Source of the DNA: Aureispira sp. CCB-QB1
GTDB lineage: Bacteria; Bacteroidota; Bacteroidia; Chitinophagales; Saprospiraceae
DNA: 64,000 nucleotides
Direction of reading: 5' to 3'
Assembly (NCBI RefSeq): GCF_000724545.1
Contig: NZ_JHBV01000016.1
Span: 186,001-250,000, forward strand
Shown: positions 16,311-25,445 of the stretch, one piece after another
Layout: each line of letters starts with the position of its first letter
Numbering within the stretch: position 1 is the first letter of the stretch
Notes under the pieces: model-generated
What the model was told of the DNA's origin: nothing
Databases searched by the model: none
What the model saw: the letters and a program-made list of their open reading frames with translations, nothing else
Program-made: the position numbers and the translations under genes

Positions 16311-19300
16311 ATGATGAGTAAGATTGAAGACATTCGCAAAAAATATCAATCCCTAAATAACACACAAAAAGACTTGGTCAAACTACTGGCACTCATTGAC
16401 AGTCCAGAAAACAAAGCCAAGATTTTGCAGATCTGTTTGAAGGCAAAACTAAAAGCCACCAATAAACAATCTTACAATGTAATTACTTTGGGACAAAGCC
16501 TAGAATTGTTAAGAGAGGCTCATTTGATTAAGAAAAACTTAGATCAAAAATTCCAAATTCACCCAGAAGTTTATCATTTTGCCATCCAGCAAGCAATAAG
16601 CGATAAGCGACTCAATGCGTTACGCAAAGCGGTTACCGATGTTTTCCCTGGTTTAGAAAACCCTTATCAAGCTTATCGATATCCGAACGAGGTTATCCGA
16701 GATGCCTCCTTTGCATTGTATCAAGACGATTATTCAACTTTTCAGAAAGCTGTTCAAACCTTACAAAAAGATAGTTCGTTTTATATCGAAACACTTTACA
16801 AGAAATTATTTATTGAGCGGTATGGTATTAATAACATTCCAAACCTTTCGCCTAAATTTCAATTCGAGTTCTACAAATCTCAATTGGGAGCAATGATCAT
16901 TGCCCTAAAAGATGTTAACGAGCCGCTCAAAAACATTCAAAAAATTGCTTCTACCCTAAAAGGTAAAGACTTGGACTTAGTCTACCATTACCTAAGCTTA
17001 CATGCCTTGTTAAAAGGCGATTGGGCAACAGTAAAAAAACTATGGGAAGGCAAAGATTCTATCAACGCGCTTAAGTTCAAAGGTTGGCTGTATTTTGCTC
17101 AAGGATACAACATAAAAGCGCTCAATAGGTATGAAAAAGCCTTAAAAGATTATCGCAAAAAAGAAAAATCGTTAAAAACTTACTTTGACGACTACCATGG
17201 TGTCATTTTTATTCTAGCACTATTAAAGGATCACAATACCAAACACATTCCAATGATTAAGAACTTTTTTAAAGAAGTTTTTTCTCATAATATTAGTAAT
17301 GTGTACCTCTATTTAGGAGCCATTGTTGATAACTTACAAGAGAATCCTACTAGAGCACAAGAATTATTCGAGCAAGAGCATTTGTATTATAACTTACACG
17401 GATTGCTCTACCTTTATGCACAGTATTGGACACAAAAGTTTGCCCCAAAATGGGAGAACTATGCCCTTACGCTACAACACAAAGCCATTAAAAATGGATA
17501 CTATTGGGTGGCTTACAACGTAGCGGTACTGATGCAAGAAATTAGCACCAATCGAAAAGAGTTTTACGCAACCAAGACAGAGGAATTGCAAGAGATTTTA
17601 GGTCCTGTTCCATCTTTAATGGATGTTATTGGTCTTCAAGAAGATTGGGAAGTTGCCTTACAGGCACTAGAAGCACTTCATGGACAAAATGTTACTACAC
17701 AAACACATTTGCAAAGTCGGTTGATTTGGTTGGTTGATTTTGAACGGGACATTATACAACCCAAAATACAGCGTATCAATAAAAATGGAAGTTGGTCAAA
17801 GGGACGGAATGCTGGCTTAGATAAACTGGTAGAAGGCTCTGTCTTGGAAGCGACCCCACACGATATGCGGGTTATCAATACCATTACCAAGTCTTCGGGC
17901 TATTATAATAATAGTGCCTATGGCTTCCACTCTCCTTCCAAAACGTTTATGACCTTGGTTGATCATCCGCTATTATTTTTATACAAATCTCCTGATGTCG
18001 CCTGTGAATTGCGTCAAGGGTTGGTTGAATTGGTTGTCAAAGAAACAACCGAAGGTTACTCTATTAGCCCTTCCATTAGTATCAAACACGAAGGCGTTTA
18101 TATTGTCAAAGAAACTCCTACTCGCTATCAGTTGATTCAAGTCAGTGAAAAACAAGTTCAATTAGCCCAAGCTATTGGAGGTAAAAGTTTGGAAATTCCT
18201 TTTAAGGGTAAAGAACAATTGGAACGCACGCTATCTGGTTTGTCTACCATTATGCCTCTACAATCGGACTTAGAGTTTCAAAATGACAACATACCTTCTG
18301 TTGAACCTGACCCTCGTATTTATGTACACTTATTGCCTGTGGGCGAAGGTTTTGATGTAGAGTTCTTTGTCAAACCGTTTCAAGTCGCTGCTCCTTATTT
18401 TAAACCTGGCAAAGGCTCTGCTCGTGTAGTGACTAAAATAGAAGCGATCCGCACACAAACAAAACGGGATTTGGAAGCAGAAATACAAGCATTAGGTACC
18501 TTAATTGACGCCTCCCCAACATTAACGAACAACAAGCCTATAGAAGATAACTTGTGGCAGTTGGAAAATCCGCATAGTTGCTTAAAACTGTTGCACGAAT
18601 TAGAACCGTTTAGAGCGGAGAATTTGATTGTGATAGAATGGCCAAAAGGAGAGCAGCTTAAAATTAAGCAACAGATTGATTTTTCTAATGTCAAGTTGAC
18701 AATTAGCAAAGAAAATGATTGGTTTGGCATTTCTGGTACGGTTCAGGTAAACGAAAATTTGGTATTGGATATGCGTCAATTGCTCAATATGATGCAGCAG
18801 CAACAATCAGAGTTCATTGAATTGGATGATGGGCAATTTTTAGCTTTGAGCAAAGAGTTGCAAAATCGCTTAGATAGCATTTATAAATTTACAGACGATG
18901 AAGGGAAAATACATCCATTGGCAAGCTTTGCGTTTGAAGATTTAACTGACGAGATTGAAACTATTGATATTGATAATAGTTGGGTAGACCATATTAATCG
19001 TTTAAAAAGCATTGAGCAAAAAACATTTTTGCCACCACAAGATCTTCAGGCAACGTTACGAAGTTATCAAACAGAAGGATTTCAGTGGTTGTCAAAACTA
19101 GCAGAATGGGGAGTCGGAGCTTGTTTGGCCGATGATATGGGACTTGGAAAAACCATCCAAGCATTAACCGTCATTTTAAACCGCAGTAGCAAAGGACCTA
19201 GTTTGGTCGTTGCACCTGCTTCCGTTTGCCGAAACTGGATTAAGGAAATTGAAAAATTTGCCCCCAAATTAACTCCTATTCTTTTTAGTGAGAGTGACCG

Positions 19301-20429
19301 AAAACAAAGCATAGAAAACGCTTCTGCTGATGATGTTTTGATTACAACTTATGGATTGTTGCAAACAGAGAGTGACTTATTTAGCACTCGTACATTTGAG
19401 ACCATTGTTTTAGACGAAGCGCAAGCAATAAAAAATAGCAATGCAAAGCGCTCTCAAGCAGCTATGAAGTTGAAAGGTAATTTTAAAATTATTACCACAG
19501 GTACGCCTATTGAAAATCACTTGGGTGAGTTGTGGAATTTATTCCGCTTTATCAATCCTGGCTTGCTTGGTAGCTTAAAAGGTTTTAGAGATCGTTTTGC
19601 TATTCCTATAGAGAAAGATAGAGACACCGATACTCAAAAACAATTGCAGTTATTGATTCGTCCATTTATTCTTAGACGACACAAAAAAGATGTCTTAACA
19701 GAATTGCCCGAAAAAACAGAAATAGTACTAAGTGTTGACTTGTCTAAAGAGGAACAAGCGTTTTATGAAGCCTTGCGTAGAAATGCTGTGGAGAGCTTAG
19801 AAAAAGATACGCAACAACAAGCAGGAACGCAACACCTCAAAGTCTTGGCTCAGATTATGCGCTTGCGCCGTGCCTGTTGTAATCCTCAATTAGTAGATCC
19901 TAATTCTAATTTAAAAAGCTCAAAATTAGAACTCTTTGGAGAAATTGTAGAGGAATTAATCAGCAATGGACACAAAGCATTGGTTTTTAGCCAATTTGTT
20001 GGACATTTACAACTAATTGAACAATACGTTCGAGAGAAAAACATTAGTTATCAATATTTGGATGGACAAACTCCAACCAAAAAACGACAAGAGCGTATTG
20101 ATGCTTTTCAAACAGGCGAGGGCGAGTTGTTCTTAATTAGTCTAAAAGCAGGAGGAACAGGATTAAATTTAACCGCAGCAGACTATGTAATTCACATGGA
20201 CCCTTGGTGGAATCCTGCGGTCGAAGATCAGGCTTCAGATAGAGCCCATCGTATTGGTCAGCAGCGCCCAGTAACAGTTTATCGCTTGATTACTGAAAAT
20301 ACAATCGAAGAGAAAATTATCAAGTTGCATGAAGACAAAAGAGATTTGGCAGATTCCTTATTAGAAGGAACAGATGCTAGTTCAAAACTCTCAGCGGCAG
20401 ACTTATTAGATTTGATTAAAAATAATTAG
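16311..20429 (+). CDS. Large SNF2-family DNA-dependent ATPase
   Basis: A 1372-residue protein whose last ~450 residues are a complete SNF2 (RapA/HepA-like) helicase. Walker A is DDMGLGKT (about residues 941-948), with a DEAQAIKN Walker B/motif II near 1034, ITTGTPIENHLGELW (motif III), LVFSQFVGHLQ, ISLKAGGTGLNLT (V) and DRAHRIGQQRPV (VI). The N-terminal ~900 residues have helical repeat-like segments and a beta-rich region, with no SWIM zinc motif seen. The family remodels protein-DNA complexes. The start ATG is one base beyond the panC stop, and a second ATG is at 16314. A terminator follows at 20499. Confidence 0.92.
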   Translation: MMSKIEDIRKKYQSLNNTQKDLVKLLALIDSPENKAKILQICLKAKLKATNKQSYNVITLGQSLELLREAHLIKKNLDQKFQIHPEVYHFAIQQAISDKRLNALRKAVTDVFPGLENPYQAYRYPNEVIRDASFALYQDDYSTFQKAVQTLQKDSSFYIETLYKKLFIERYGINNIPNLSPKFQFEFYKSQLGAMIIALKDVNEPLKNIQKIASTLKGKDLDLVYHYLSLHALLKGDWATVKKLWEGKDSINALKFKGWLYFAQGYNIKALNRYEKALKDYRKKEKSLKTYFDDYHGVIFILALLKDHNTKHIPMIKNFFKEVFSHNISNVYLYLGAIVDNLQENPTRAQELFEQEHLYYNLHGLLYLYAQYWTQKFAPKWENYALTLQHKAIKNGYYWVAYNVAVLMQEISTNRKEFYATKTEELQEILGPVPSLMDVIGLQEDWEVALQALEALHGQNVTTQTHLQSRLIWLVDFERDIIQPKIQRINKNGSWSKGRNAGLDKLVEGSVLEATPHDMRVINTITKSSGYYNNSAYGFHSPSKTFMTLVDHPLLFLYKSPDVACELRQGLVELVVKETTEGYSISPSISIKHEGVYIVKETPTRYQLIQVSEKQVQLAQAIGGKSLEIPFKGKEQLERTLSGLSTIMPLQSDLEFQNDNIPSVEPDPRIYVHLLPVGEGFDVEFFVKPFQVAAPYFKPGKGSARVVTKIEAIRTQTKRDLEAEIQALGTLIDASPTLTNNKPIEDNLWQLENPHSCLKLLHELEPFRAENLIVIEWPKGEQLKIKQQIDFSNVKLTISKENDWFGISGTVQVNENLVLDMRQLLNMMQQQQSEFIELDDGQFLALSKELQNRLDSIYKFTDDEGKIHPLASFAFEDLTDEIETIDIDNSWVDHINRLKSIEQKTFLPPQDLQATLRSYQTEGFQWLSKLAEWGVGACLADDMGLGKTIQALTVILNRSSKGPSLVVAPASVCRNWIKEIEKFAPKLTPILFSESDRKQSIENASADDVLITTYGLLQTESDLFSTRTFETIVLDEAQAIKNSNAKRSQAAMKLKGNFKIITTGTPIENHLGELWNLFRFINPGLLGSLKGFRDRFAIPIEKDRDTDTQKQLQLLIRPFILRRHKKDVLTELPEKTEIVLSVDLSKEEQAFYEALRRNAVESLEKDTQQQAGTQHLKVLAQIMRLRRACCNPQLVDPNSNLKSSKLELFGEIVEELISNGHKALVFSQFVGHLQLIEQYVREKNISYQYLDGQTPTKKRQERIDAFQTGEGELFLISLKAGGTGLNLTAADYVIHMDPWWNPAVEDQASDRAHRIGQQRPVTVYRLITENTIEEKIIKLHEDKRDLADSLLEGTDASSKLSAADLLDLIKNN

Positions 20430-20498
20430 GTATCAAATATTTCTTACTGCTTACTAAGTAGAGAAATTCTTTTTGCCTAATACTCAAATATTTCCGAT

Positions 20499-20530
20499 AT
20501 AGAGTACAAATCCTGTCTGTACTCTATTTT
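20499..20530 (+). terminator. Terminator after the SNF2 gene
   Basis: ATAGAGTACA (20499-20508) pairs with TGTACTCTAT (20518-20527), with a 9-base loop and a following T-rich tail. Confidence 0.7.
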
Positions 20531-20559
20531 CTATCAAACTGTTACAAAAAACAATAAGC

Positions 20560-20578
20560 TTTTAGATATAGTCTAAAA
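20560..20578. promoter_or_regulatory. Inverted repeat upstream of the pyrophosphatase gene
   Basis: TTTTAGA and TCTAAAA are separated by five bases, and the pair ends nine bases before a TAAATTTG -7 box, covering the -33 to -17 region. This placement would suit a repressor site. It resembles the palindrome upstream of purA. Confidence 0.4.
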
Positions 20579-20587
20579 CAAAAATTG

Positions 20588-20595
20588 TAAATTTG
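20588..20595 (+). promoter_or_regulatory. Possible -7 promoter box for the pyrophosphatase gene
   Basis: TAAATTTG matches the Bacteroidota TAnnTTTG element exactly, 138 bases before the ATG. No perfect -33 element is seen at the usual spacing. Confidence 0.45.
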
Positions 20596-20733
20596 CAAAT
20601 TGAGACGGGGCTTAAATCGTTTTAGATTGAGGAATTTTATAAATAGAATTTCCTTGATGCTTATACTTTCTAAACAAAATGCCCCTCTTTAAATTATTTT
20701 ATAGCACAGATACTTTAAATTTTATTGAAAATT

Positions 20734-21441
20734 ATGGCTAACGATAAGCTCCACGATATTTGGAATAGATTTGGAAAACGTTACAAAGCACATCCTTGGC
20801 ATGGTGTTAATATTGGAGCAGGCGCTCCTGAAGTTGTTCGTTGCTACATTGAGGTAGTTCCTGGAGATCAAATGAAATACGAAATTTGTAAAGAAAGCGG
20901 TTATTTAATGATTGACCGCCCTAATAAATTTTCTAACAATATTCCTGTTCCTTACGGTTTGATTCCTCGTACTTATTCTGCTGAAGCGATGGCAGAATTT
21001 TGCATGCAGCAAACTGGTAGAACAGATATTGTTGGCGATGGCGACCCTTTAGATGTATGTGTATTGATGGATAGAGCCTTGACACACGGTGATCTATTGT
21101 TAGATGCTATCGTTGTTGGTGGTTTCCGTATGATTGATGGTGGCGAAGCGGATGATAAAATTGTTGCTGTGTTAAAAGGTGATCATACCTACGGTGACAT
21201 CAAAGACATCAAAGATTGTCCAGAAAAACTAATCAAACGCATCAAACATTACTTCTTAACGTATAAAGAAGATCCTGATAATAAAGATAGCGTTAAAGAA
21301 GTAGAAATTACACATACCTATGGTAGAGAAGAAGCTTTAGAGGTTGTCCGCAGAAGTCAGCAAGACTATGAAACACACTTTGGTTCTTTGGATCAAGATT
21401 TAGCCAAAACATTAGCCGAAGCATTAAATGTTAATGCTTAG
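20734..21441 (+). CDS. ppa: Inorganic pyrophosphatase (family I)
   Basis: A family I soluble pyrophosphatase, hydrolysing pyrophosphate to phosphate and so driving biosynthesis. The signature DGDPLDVCVL holds the metal-binding aspartates, and KYEICKESGYLMIDRP, YGLIPRTY and IKHYFLTYKEDP are the other active-site segments. The ATG at 20734 (MANDKLHD) is chosen, giving 235 residues; the frame also has a TTG nine bases earlier. A longer C-terminal tail than in E. coli enzyme agrees with the larger forms seen in Bacteroidota. It is monocistronic between terminators, with a promoter-like box and an inverted repeat upstream. Confidence 0.95.
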   Translation: MANDKLHDIWNRFGKRYKAHPWHGVNIGAGAPEVVRCYIEVVPGDQMKYEICKESGYLMIDRPNKFSNNIPVPYGLIPRTYSAEAMAEFCMQQTGRTDIVGDGDPLDVCVLMDRALTHGDLLLDAIVVGGFRMIDGGEADDKIVAVLKGDHTYGDIKDIKDCPEKLIKRIKHYFLTYKEDPDNKDSVKEVEITHTYGREEALEVVRRSQQDYETHFGSLDQDLAKTLAEALNVNA

Positions 21442-21469
21442 TTCTTAATAAAGATTAATACAGATATTT

Positions 21470-21505
21470 AAAGAGTTGTTCTATATTTTTAGGGCAGCTC
21501 TTTTT
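21470..21505 (+). terminator. Terminator after the pyrophosphatase gene
   Basis: AAAGAGTTGTTC (21470-21481) pairs with GGGCAGCTCTTT (21492-21503) over 12 positions including G-U pairs, then a T-run. Confidence 0.75.
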
Positions 21506-21610
21506 ATTTTTGATTATTAGCGGGTCATAAACGATTACTTATAATTTGAAAGGAATGCCCTAATCTCATTTAAAACAATTTGCATTCTAACCTTACAAAC
21601 AAATCATTCA

Positions 21611-22420
21611 ATGAACTTAGAAAAGATTTGCCAACAAACTTGTCAATTAAGCCTTGAAGTAGGGAAATTCCTACAAGCAGAATTGGGAAAAGTCAAAAGT
21701 CAAGAAATTGAACACAAGCAGTTGAATCACTTAGTTAGCTATGTTGATAAAACATCTGAACAGAAATTGATTGATGGTTTGAGTCAATTTTTGCCAGATG
21801 CTGCTTTCTTGGCTGAAGAAGAAACCGTGGCACATGAAGACAAAGACTGGCAATGGATTATTGATCCTCTAGATGGCACGACCAACTTTTTGCATCAGTT
21901 GCCTTTTTTTGCCATTAGTATCGCATTGCAGTACCAAAAAGAAACCGTTTTAGGAGTCGTGCATGAAGTCAATCATCAAGAGACATTTTATAGCTGGAAA
22001 GGGGCAGAAACGGCATTTTTAAATCAGCAAAAAATCAAGGTTAGCACCACCTCAACCCTAGAACAGTCTTTATTAGCAACAGGTTTTCCTTATTATGACT
22101 TTGAGCAAATGGACGCTTACTTAGCCATGATAAAACCTCTGATGTTGGGAACAAGAGGATTAAGGAGGTTTGGTTCTGCGGCATTGGACTTGGCATATGT
22201 TGCCTGTGGGCGTTTTGATGGTTATTTTGAATATAGCTTATCGCCTTGGGATGTTGCAGCAGGAGCTTTCATTGTCCAACAAGCAGGTGGTTTGGTTGGC
22301 GACTTTTCAGGCGAGCAGAACTTTATTTATGGAAGGGAAATTGTAGCAGGCAACCCTATGATTTATCAACATTTAATTCATGCAACTAAAAAACACTTCA
22401 AGCCCAACCTGCCTGCTTAA
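21611..22420 (+). CDS. Inositol monophosphatase family phosphatase (SuhB-like)
   Basis: A 269-residue member of the inositol monophosphatase fold. The metal-binding motifs are EEET (near residue 75), IIDPLDGTTNFLHQLPF and the C-terminal SPWDVAAGAFIVQQAGG. The family dephosphorylates inositol phosphates and related sugar or nucleotide phosphates (SuhB, CysQ, HisN); the loop LDGTTNF is more like IMPase/SuhB than CysQ, but the substrate is not certain. There is no signal peptide, so it acts in the cytoplasm. It lies between the pyrophosphatase and polyprenyl synthase genes, separated by more than 100 bases on either side. Confidence 0.9.
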   Translation: MNLEKICQQTCQLSLEVGKFLQAELGKVKSQEIEHKQLNHLVSYVDKTSEQKLIDGLSQFLPDAAFLAEEETVAHEDKDWQWIIDPLDGTTNFLHQLPFFAISIALQYQKETVLGVVHEVNHQETFYSWKGAETAFLNQQKIKVSTTSTLEQSLLATGFPYYDFEQMDAYLAMIKPLMLGTRGLRRFGSAALDLAYVACGRFDGYFEYSLSPWDVAAGAFIVQQAGGLVGDFSGEQNFIYGREIVAGNPMIYQHLIHATKKHFKPNLPA

Positions 22421-22561
22421 GCATTGGTCTGTTAGATTGAAATTAGCTATAAATAAAAAAAATTCTTAACTTGTTTTATCTTAAAACATCTTGTGCTAAT
22501 TCTTAAAAGGAATACGCCTTAGTTAACCATAAATAATTTTCACACCAGCAATTTTTAAAAA

Positions 22562-23533
22562 ATGGATATACATCAGTTGTTTAAAACCTACCAAAAAGAC
22601 AATAATTTTGCACAGCACACCCCTAGAGAACTTTACGAACCCATTGATTACATTTTGTCTTTAGGTGGCAAACAAATCCGTCCACTTTTAGCATTAATGG
22701 CTTGTCAATTGTTTACAAAAGAAGTTAGTGTAGCCCTCCCTGTTGCCTATGCCGTTGAGATTTTTCATAATTTTTCGTTGGTACACGACGACATTATGGA
22801 TGAATCTCCAATCCGAAGAGGTCAACCTTCGGTTCATAAAAAATTTGATACCAATACGGCTATTTTAGCTGGTGACGTTATGTTGGTCTATGCTTACGAC
22901 CACCTTAGCAAAGTAGCTCCAGAAATTCTCCCCACCCTCCTTCCTGTCTTTAACGAAGTAGCTATTGGGGTTTGTGAAGGGCAACAAATGGATGTTAACT
23001 TTGAAACGCAACCTACTGTAAGCCTTCCTGAGTATACAAAGATGATTGAATTAAAAACATCTATTTTGCTATATGGAGCCATGAAAATGGGCGCTTTAGT
23101 AGGTGGTGCTTCGCTAGAAGAAGCAGAACTGATTGGAGAGTTTGGACGAAATATGGGCATTGCCTTTCAGATGCAAGATGATTGGTTGGACACCTTTGGA
23201 ACTCAAGCAAAAGTAGGAAAACGCATTGGTGGCGACATTATTCAAAATAAAAAAACGGCTTTGGTTATTAAAGCATTAGAACTAGCAGACAAAGCAACTC
23301 AACAAGAATTGAATCAACTCTTATCTAGTACACCTAGACCAGAAAAAGAAGCTGCCAAAATAGAACGTGTAACAGAAATTTTCAGAGCATTAGGTATTCC
23401 TGATGAGATGAAAAAAATTATGGCTATTTATAAAGAAAAGGCGATACACAATTTAAACTTGCTGAAAGTTTCAGAGGAAGCCAAAAAACCTTTGTATGCT
23501 TTCTTGGATATGTTGATGGAGCGAGAGCACTAA
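22562..23533 (+). CDS. Polyprenyl (geranylgeranyl/farnesyl-type) diphosphate synthase
   Basis: A 323-residue trans-prenyltransferase. The first aspartate-rich motif is LVHDDIMDESPIRRG, with GGKQIRP upstream, and the second is QMQDDWLDTFG; GKRIGGDIIQNKKTALV follows. It builds C15-C20 or longer prenyl diphosphates from IPP. Bulky Tyr/Ile residues before the first DDxxD probably limit the chain, but product length cannot be called reliably. Quinone, carotenoid and carrier-lipid synthesis would all use it; none of these genes is adjacent. The ATG at 22562 is clear, and a terminator follows at 23605. Confidence 0.93.
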   Translation: MDIHQLFKTYQKDNNFAQHTPRELYEPIDYILSLGGKQIRPLLALMACQLFTKEVSVALPVAYAVEIFHNFSLVHDDIMDESPIRRGQPSVHKKFDTNTAILAGDVMLVYAYDHLSKVAPEILPTLLPVFNEVAIGVCEGQQMDVNFETQPTVSLPEYTKMIELKTSILLYGAMKMGALVGGASLEEAELIGEFGRNMGIAFQMQDDWLDTFGTQAKVGKRIGGDIIQNKKTALVIKALELADKATQQELNQLLSSTPRPEKEAAKIERVTEIFRALGIPDEMKKIMAIYKEKAIHNLNLLKVSEEAKKPLYAFLDMLMEREH

Positions 23534-23604
23534 AACGCAGGTTCTAACCCATTTTTTTTGCAAGATCTAATCTAGCAGATAAGCTATTTTTATCAAGAAT
23601 AAAG

Positions 23605-23640
23605 AAACTCTTTCCAATAATGTTGGGGAGAGTTTTTTGT
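23605..23640 (+). terminator. Terminator after the polyprenyl synthase gene
   Basis: AAACTCTTTCC (23605-23615) pairs with GGGGAGAGTTT (23625-23635), including two G-U pairs, followed by T-rich sequence. The rest of the 370-base gap up to 23903 is AT-rich with no gene seen. Confidence 0.75.
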
Positions 23641-23903
23641 TTTTTGTCAAAACATGATCAGAATTTTTTACTACCTAAATACATTTTTCTTAATTTTTTT
23701 GTCACACTGTCTACCTTATTGAGATATAACTCAATGAAAAGGCCTTTTCGATATACATAATTTAATAACGTAAACATCAATGAATTTTAGTTCATAATTT
23801 TAATGGTTATCAAGTTTGTTTTGTTGGGTTATTCTCCTTTCAAAATACCTTTTCTATTAAAAATTTGCTACTCAAGTTTTTTAATCTAAGTAAAATTCAA
23901 ATC

Positions 23904-24743
23904 ATGAATAATTTTATAGTTTTATCCAAAGGGCTAGTAACAATATTTTTATGTTCCTTTTTAATATTTTCCTGTGATCCCAATGCAGATTCCATAACAA
24001 TTACAACCGATTGTCCAGCTTTTCAAGCTAATATCGGAGATCCTTGTACAACTCCAGCTGGTGATCGAGGAACGTTGGATTCTAATTGTAACTGTATAAC
24101 TACAATCACTTACGATTGTCCTACCTTACAAGCCAACATTGGGGATCCATGTACGAATCCTGCTGGCAATATAGGGACAATTGATTCTAGTTGTAACTGC
24201 GCAACAACGACAACTACTTATGACTGCCCTAATCTGCAAGCTAATTTTGGTGACCCTTGCACAACTCCTGCTGGTGCACGAGGGACAATTGATACTAATT
24301 GCAACTGCATCACCACCACGACAACCTATGACTGTCCTACACTACAAGCTAATTTTGGTGATTCTTGTACTGATCCTGCTGGTAATATAGGAACTATAGA
24401 TACAAATTGTAACTGCGTAACCAATACGACTACTTTTGATTGTCCCACCTTACAAGCCAATATTGGAGATCCTTGCGTAACGATCAGCGGCAATGTAGGA
24501 ACACTTGATGCTAATTGCAACTGTGATACCAACCCTGTTTATGATTGTCCTAACCTACAAGCCAATTTTGGGGATCCTTGTACGACTCCGAGTGGAAATC
24601 AAGGAGTTTTGGATTTACTTTGCAACTGTGTGAGTAGTTCGAATTTTGACTGTCCTTCTTTCTTAGCTAACATTGGAGATCCTTGTACGACTCCTGCTGG
24701 AGTCAGAGGTTTTTTAGATGCCAATTGTAATTGTGTACCTTAG
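23904..24743 (+). CDS. Lipoprotein made of seven Cys-rich tandem repeats
   Basis: The ATG at 23904 is preferred over a TTG at 23865, giving 279 residues. A signal peptide ends in LIFSC (lipobox), and the rest is seven tandem units of about 35 residues. Each unit follows DCP-x2-QAN-I/F-GDPC-x5-G-x2-G-x2-D-x2-CNC and has four cysteines, 28 in all, with Thr-rich linkers. The same style (LQANIGDxC ... NCxC) occurs, from memory, in long adhesin-like surface proteins of Saprospiria-type bacteria. It is probably disulfide-bonded and surface-exposed. Its function is unknown. A partly U-rich hairpin follows, and the sigma factor gene comes after that. Confidence 0.85.
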   Translation: MNNFIVLSKGLVTIFLCSFLIFSCDPNADSITITTDCPAFQANIGDPCTTPAGDRGTLDSNCNCITTITYDCPTLQANIGDPCTNPAGNIGTIDSSCNCATTTTTYDCPNLQANFGDPCTTPAGARGTIDTNCNCITTTTTYDCPTLQANFGDSCTDPAGNIGTIDTNCNCVTNTTTFDCPTLQANIGDPCVTISGNVGTLDANCNCDTNPVYDCPNLQANFGDPCTTPSGNQGVLDLLCNCVSSSNFDCPSFLANIGDPCTTPAGVRGFLDANCNCVP

Positions 24744-24760
24744 TTTTACTGATAATAAGC

Positions 24761-24800
24761 GAGTTTATGGAATAAACCTCCATAAACTCCTCATTCTTTA
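24761..24800 (+). terminator. Likely terminator after the Cys-rich repeat gene
   Basis: GAGTTTATGGA (24761-24771) pairs perfectly with TCCATAAACTC (24779-24789), with a 7-base loop. The tail is only partly T-rich. Confidence 0.55.
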
Positions 24801-24863
24801 TCAGAAAAAATGATTAATCATATAGATACTACTTGCTGTTTTTTTTTAATATACATAAGATAA

Positions 24864-25424
24864 GTGCTAAAAGATAAAGTAAACATACAATTAATCACTC
24901 AATGCCTAAATGGCAATAGAAATAGTCAATTTAAATTGTATAATTTAATGTTGCCTTATCTTAACCCCATTTGTAGAAGATATCTAATGGATCAAAATAA
25001 CCTAAAAGACGTCTTACAAGATACCTTTATCAATATATTTAAGAACCTCCACTTATTTGATCCTAAAAAAGCTAGCATAGGAACTTGGGCTACAAAAATC
25101 ACCATCAACAACTGCCTAAAGTACAATGCAAAAACGTCCAAAAAAACAATCGAACAACTAATCGTTGATTTTCACAGCGCACCAATTTCTCCTACTGCTT
25201 TTGATAATCTAACAGTCCATGAAGTATTGAAATATCTAAAACAGATGCCTCCTAATCTCTATGAAGTGTTTAACCTTTTTGTAATCGATGAGTTTTCTCA
25301 CGAAGAAATTTCATCGATGCTAGGAATCAAACCTTCCTTATCTAGAAAACGCTTATCTAGAGCTAGAGAATGGATAAAAAAAAGAACTGAATCAGATTCA
25401 GAATTTCACTTTAACTTAGTCTAA
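24864..25424 (+). CDS. ECF-type RNA polymerase sigma factor
   Basis: A 186-residue ECF sigma factor. Region 2 is clear (CLNGNRNSQFKLYN, LKDVLQDTFINIFKNL, IGTWATKITINNCL), and region 4 is a typical helix-turn-helix (YEVFNLFVIDEFSHEEISS-type, with LGIKPSLSRKRLSRARE). The start is GTG at 24864; no ATG lies at a suitable place, and the usual family N-terminus fits. The downstream gene starts 22 bases later and encodes a one-pass membrane protein that has the layout of its anti-sigma partner. The pair probably responds to an envelope or surface signal, but that is an inference from the arrangement. Confidence 0.9.
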   Translation: MLKDKVNIQLITQCLNGNRNSQFKLYNLMLPYLNPICRRYLMDQNNLKDVLQDTFINIFKNLHLFDPKKASIGTWATKITINNCLKYNAKTSKKTIEQLIVDFHSAPISPTAFDNLTVHEVLKYLKQMPPNLYEVFNLFVIDEFSHEEISSMLGIKPSLSRKRLSRAREWIKKRTESDSEFHFNLV

Positions 25425-25445
25425 CATTAAACGACTCATTTGGGT

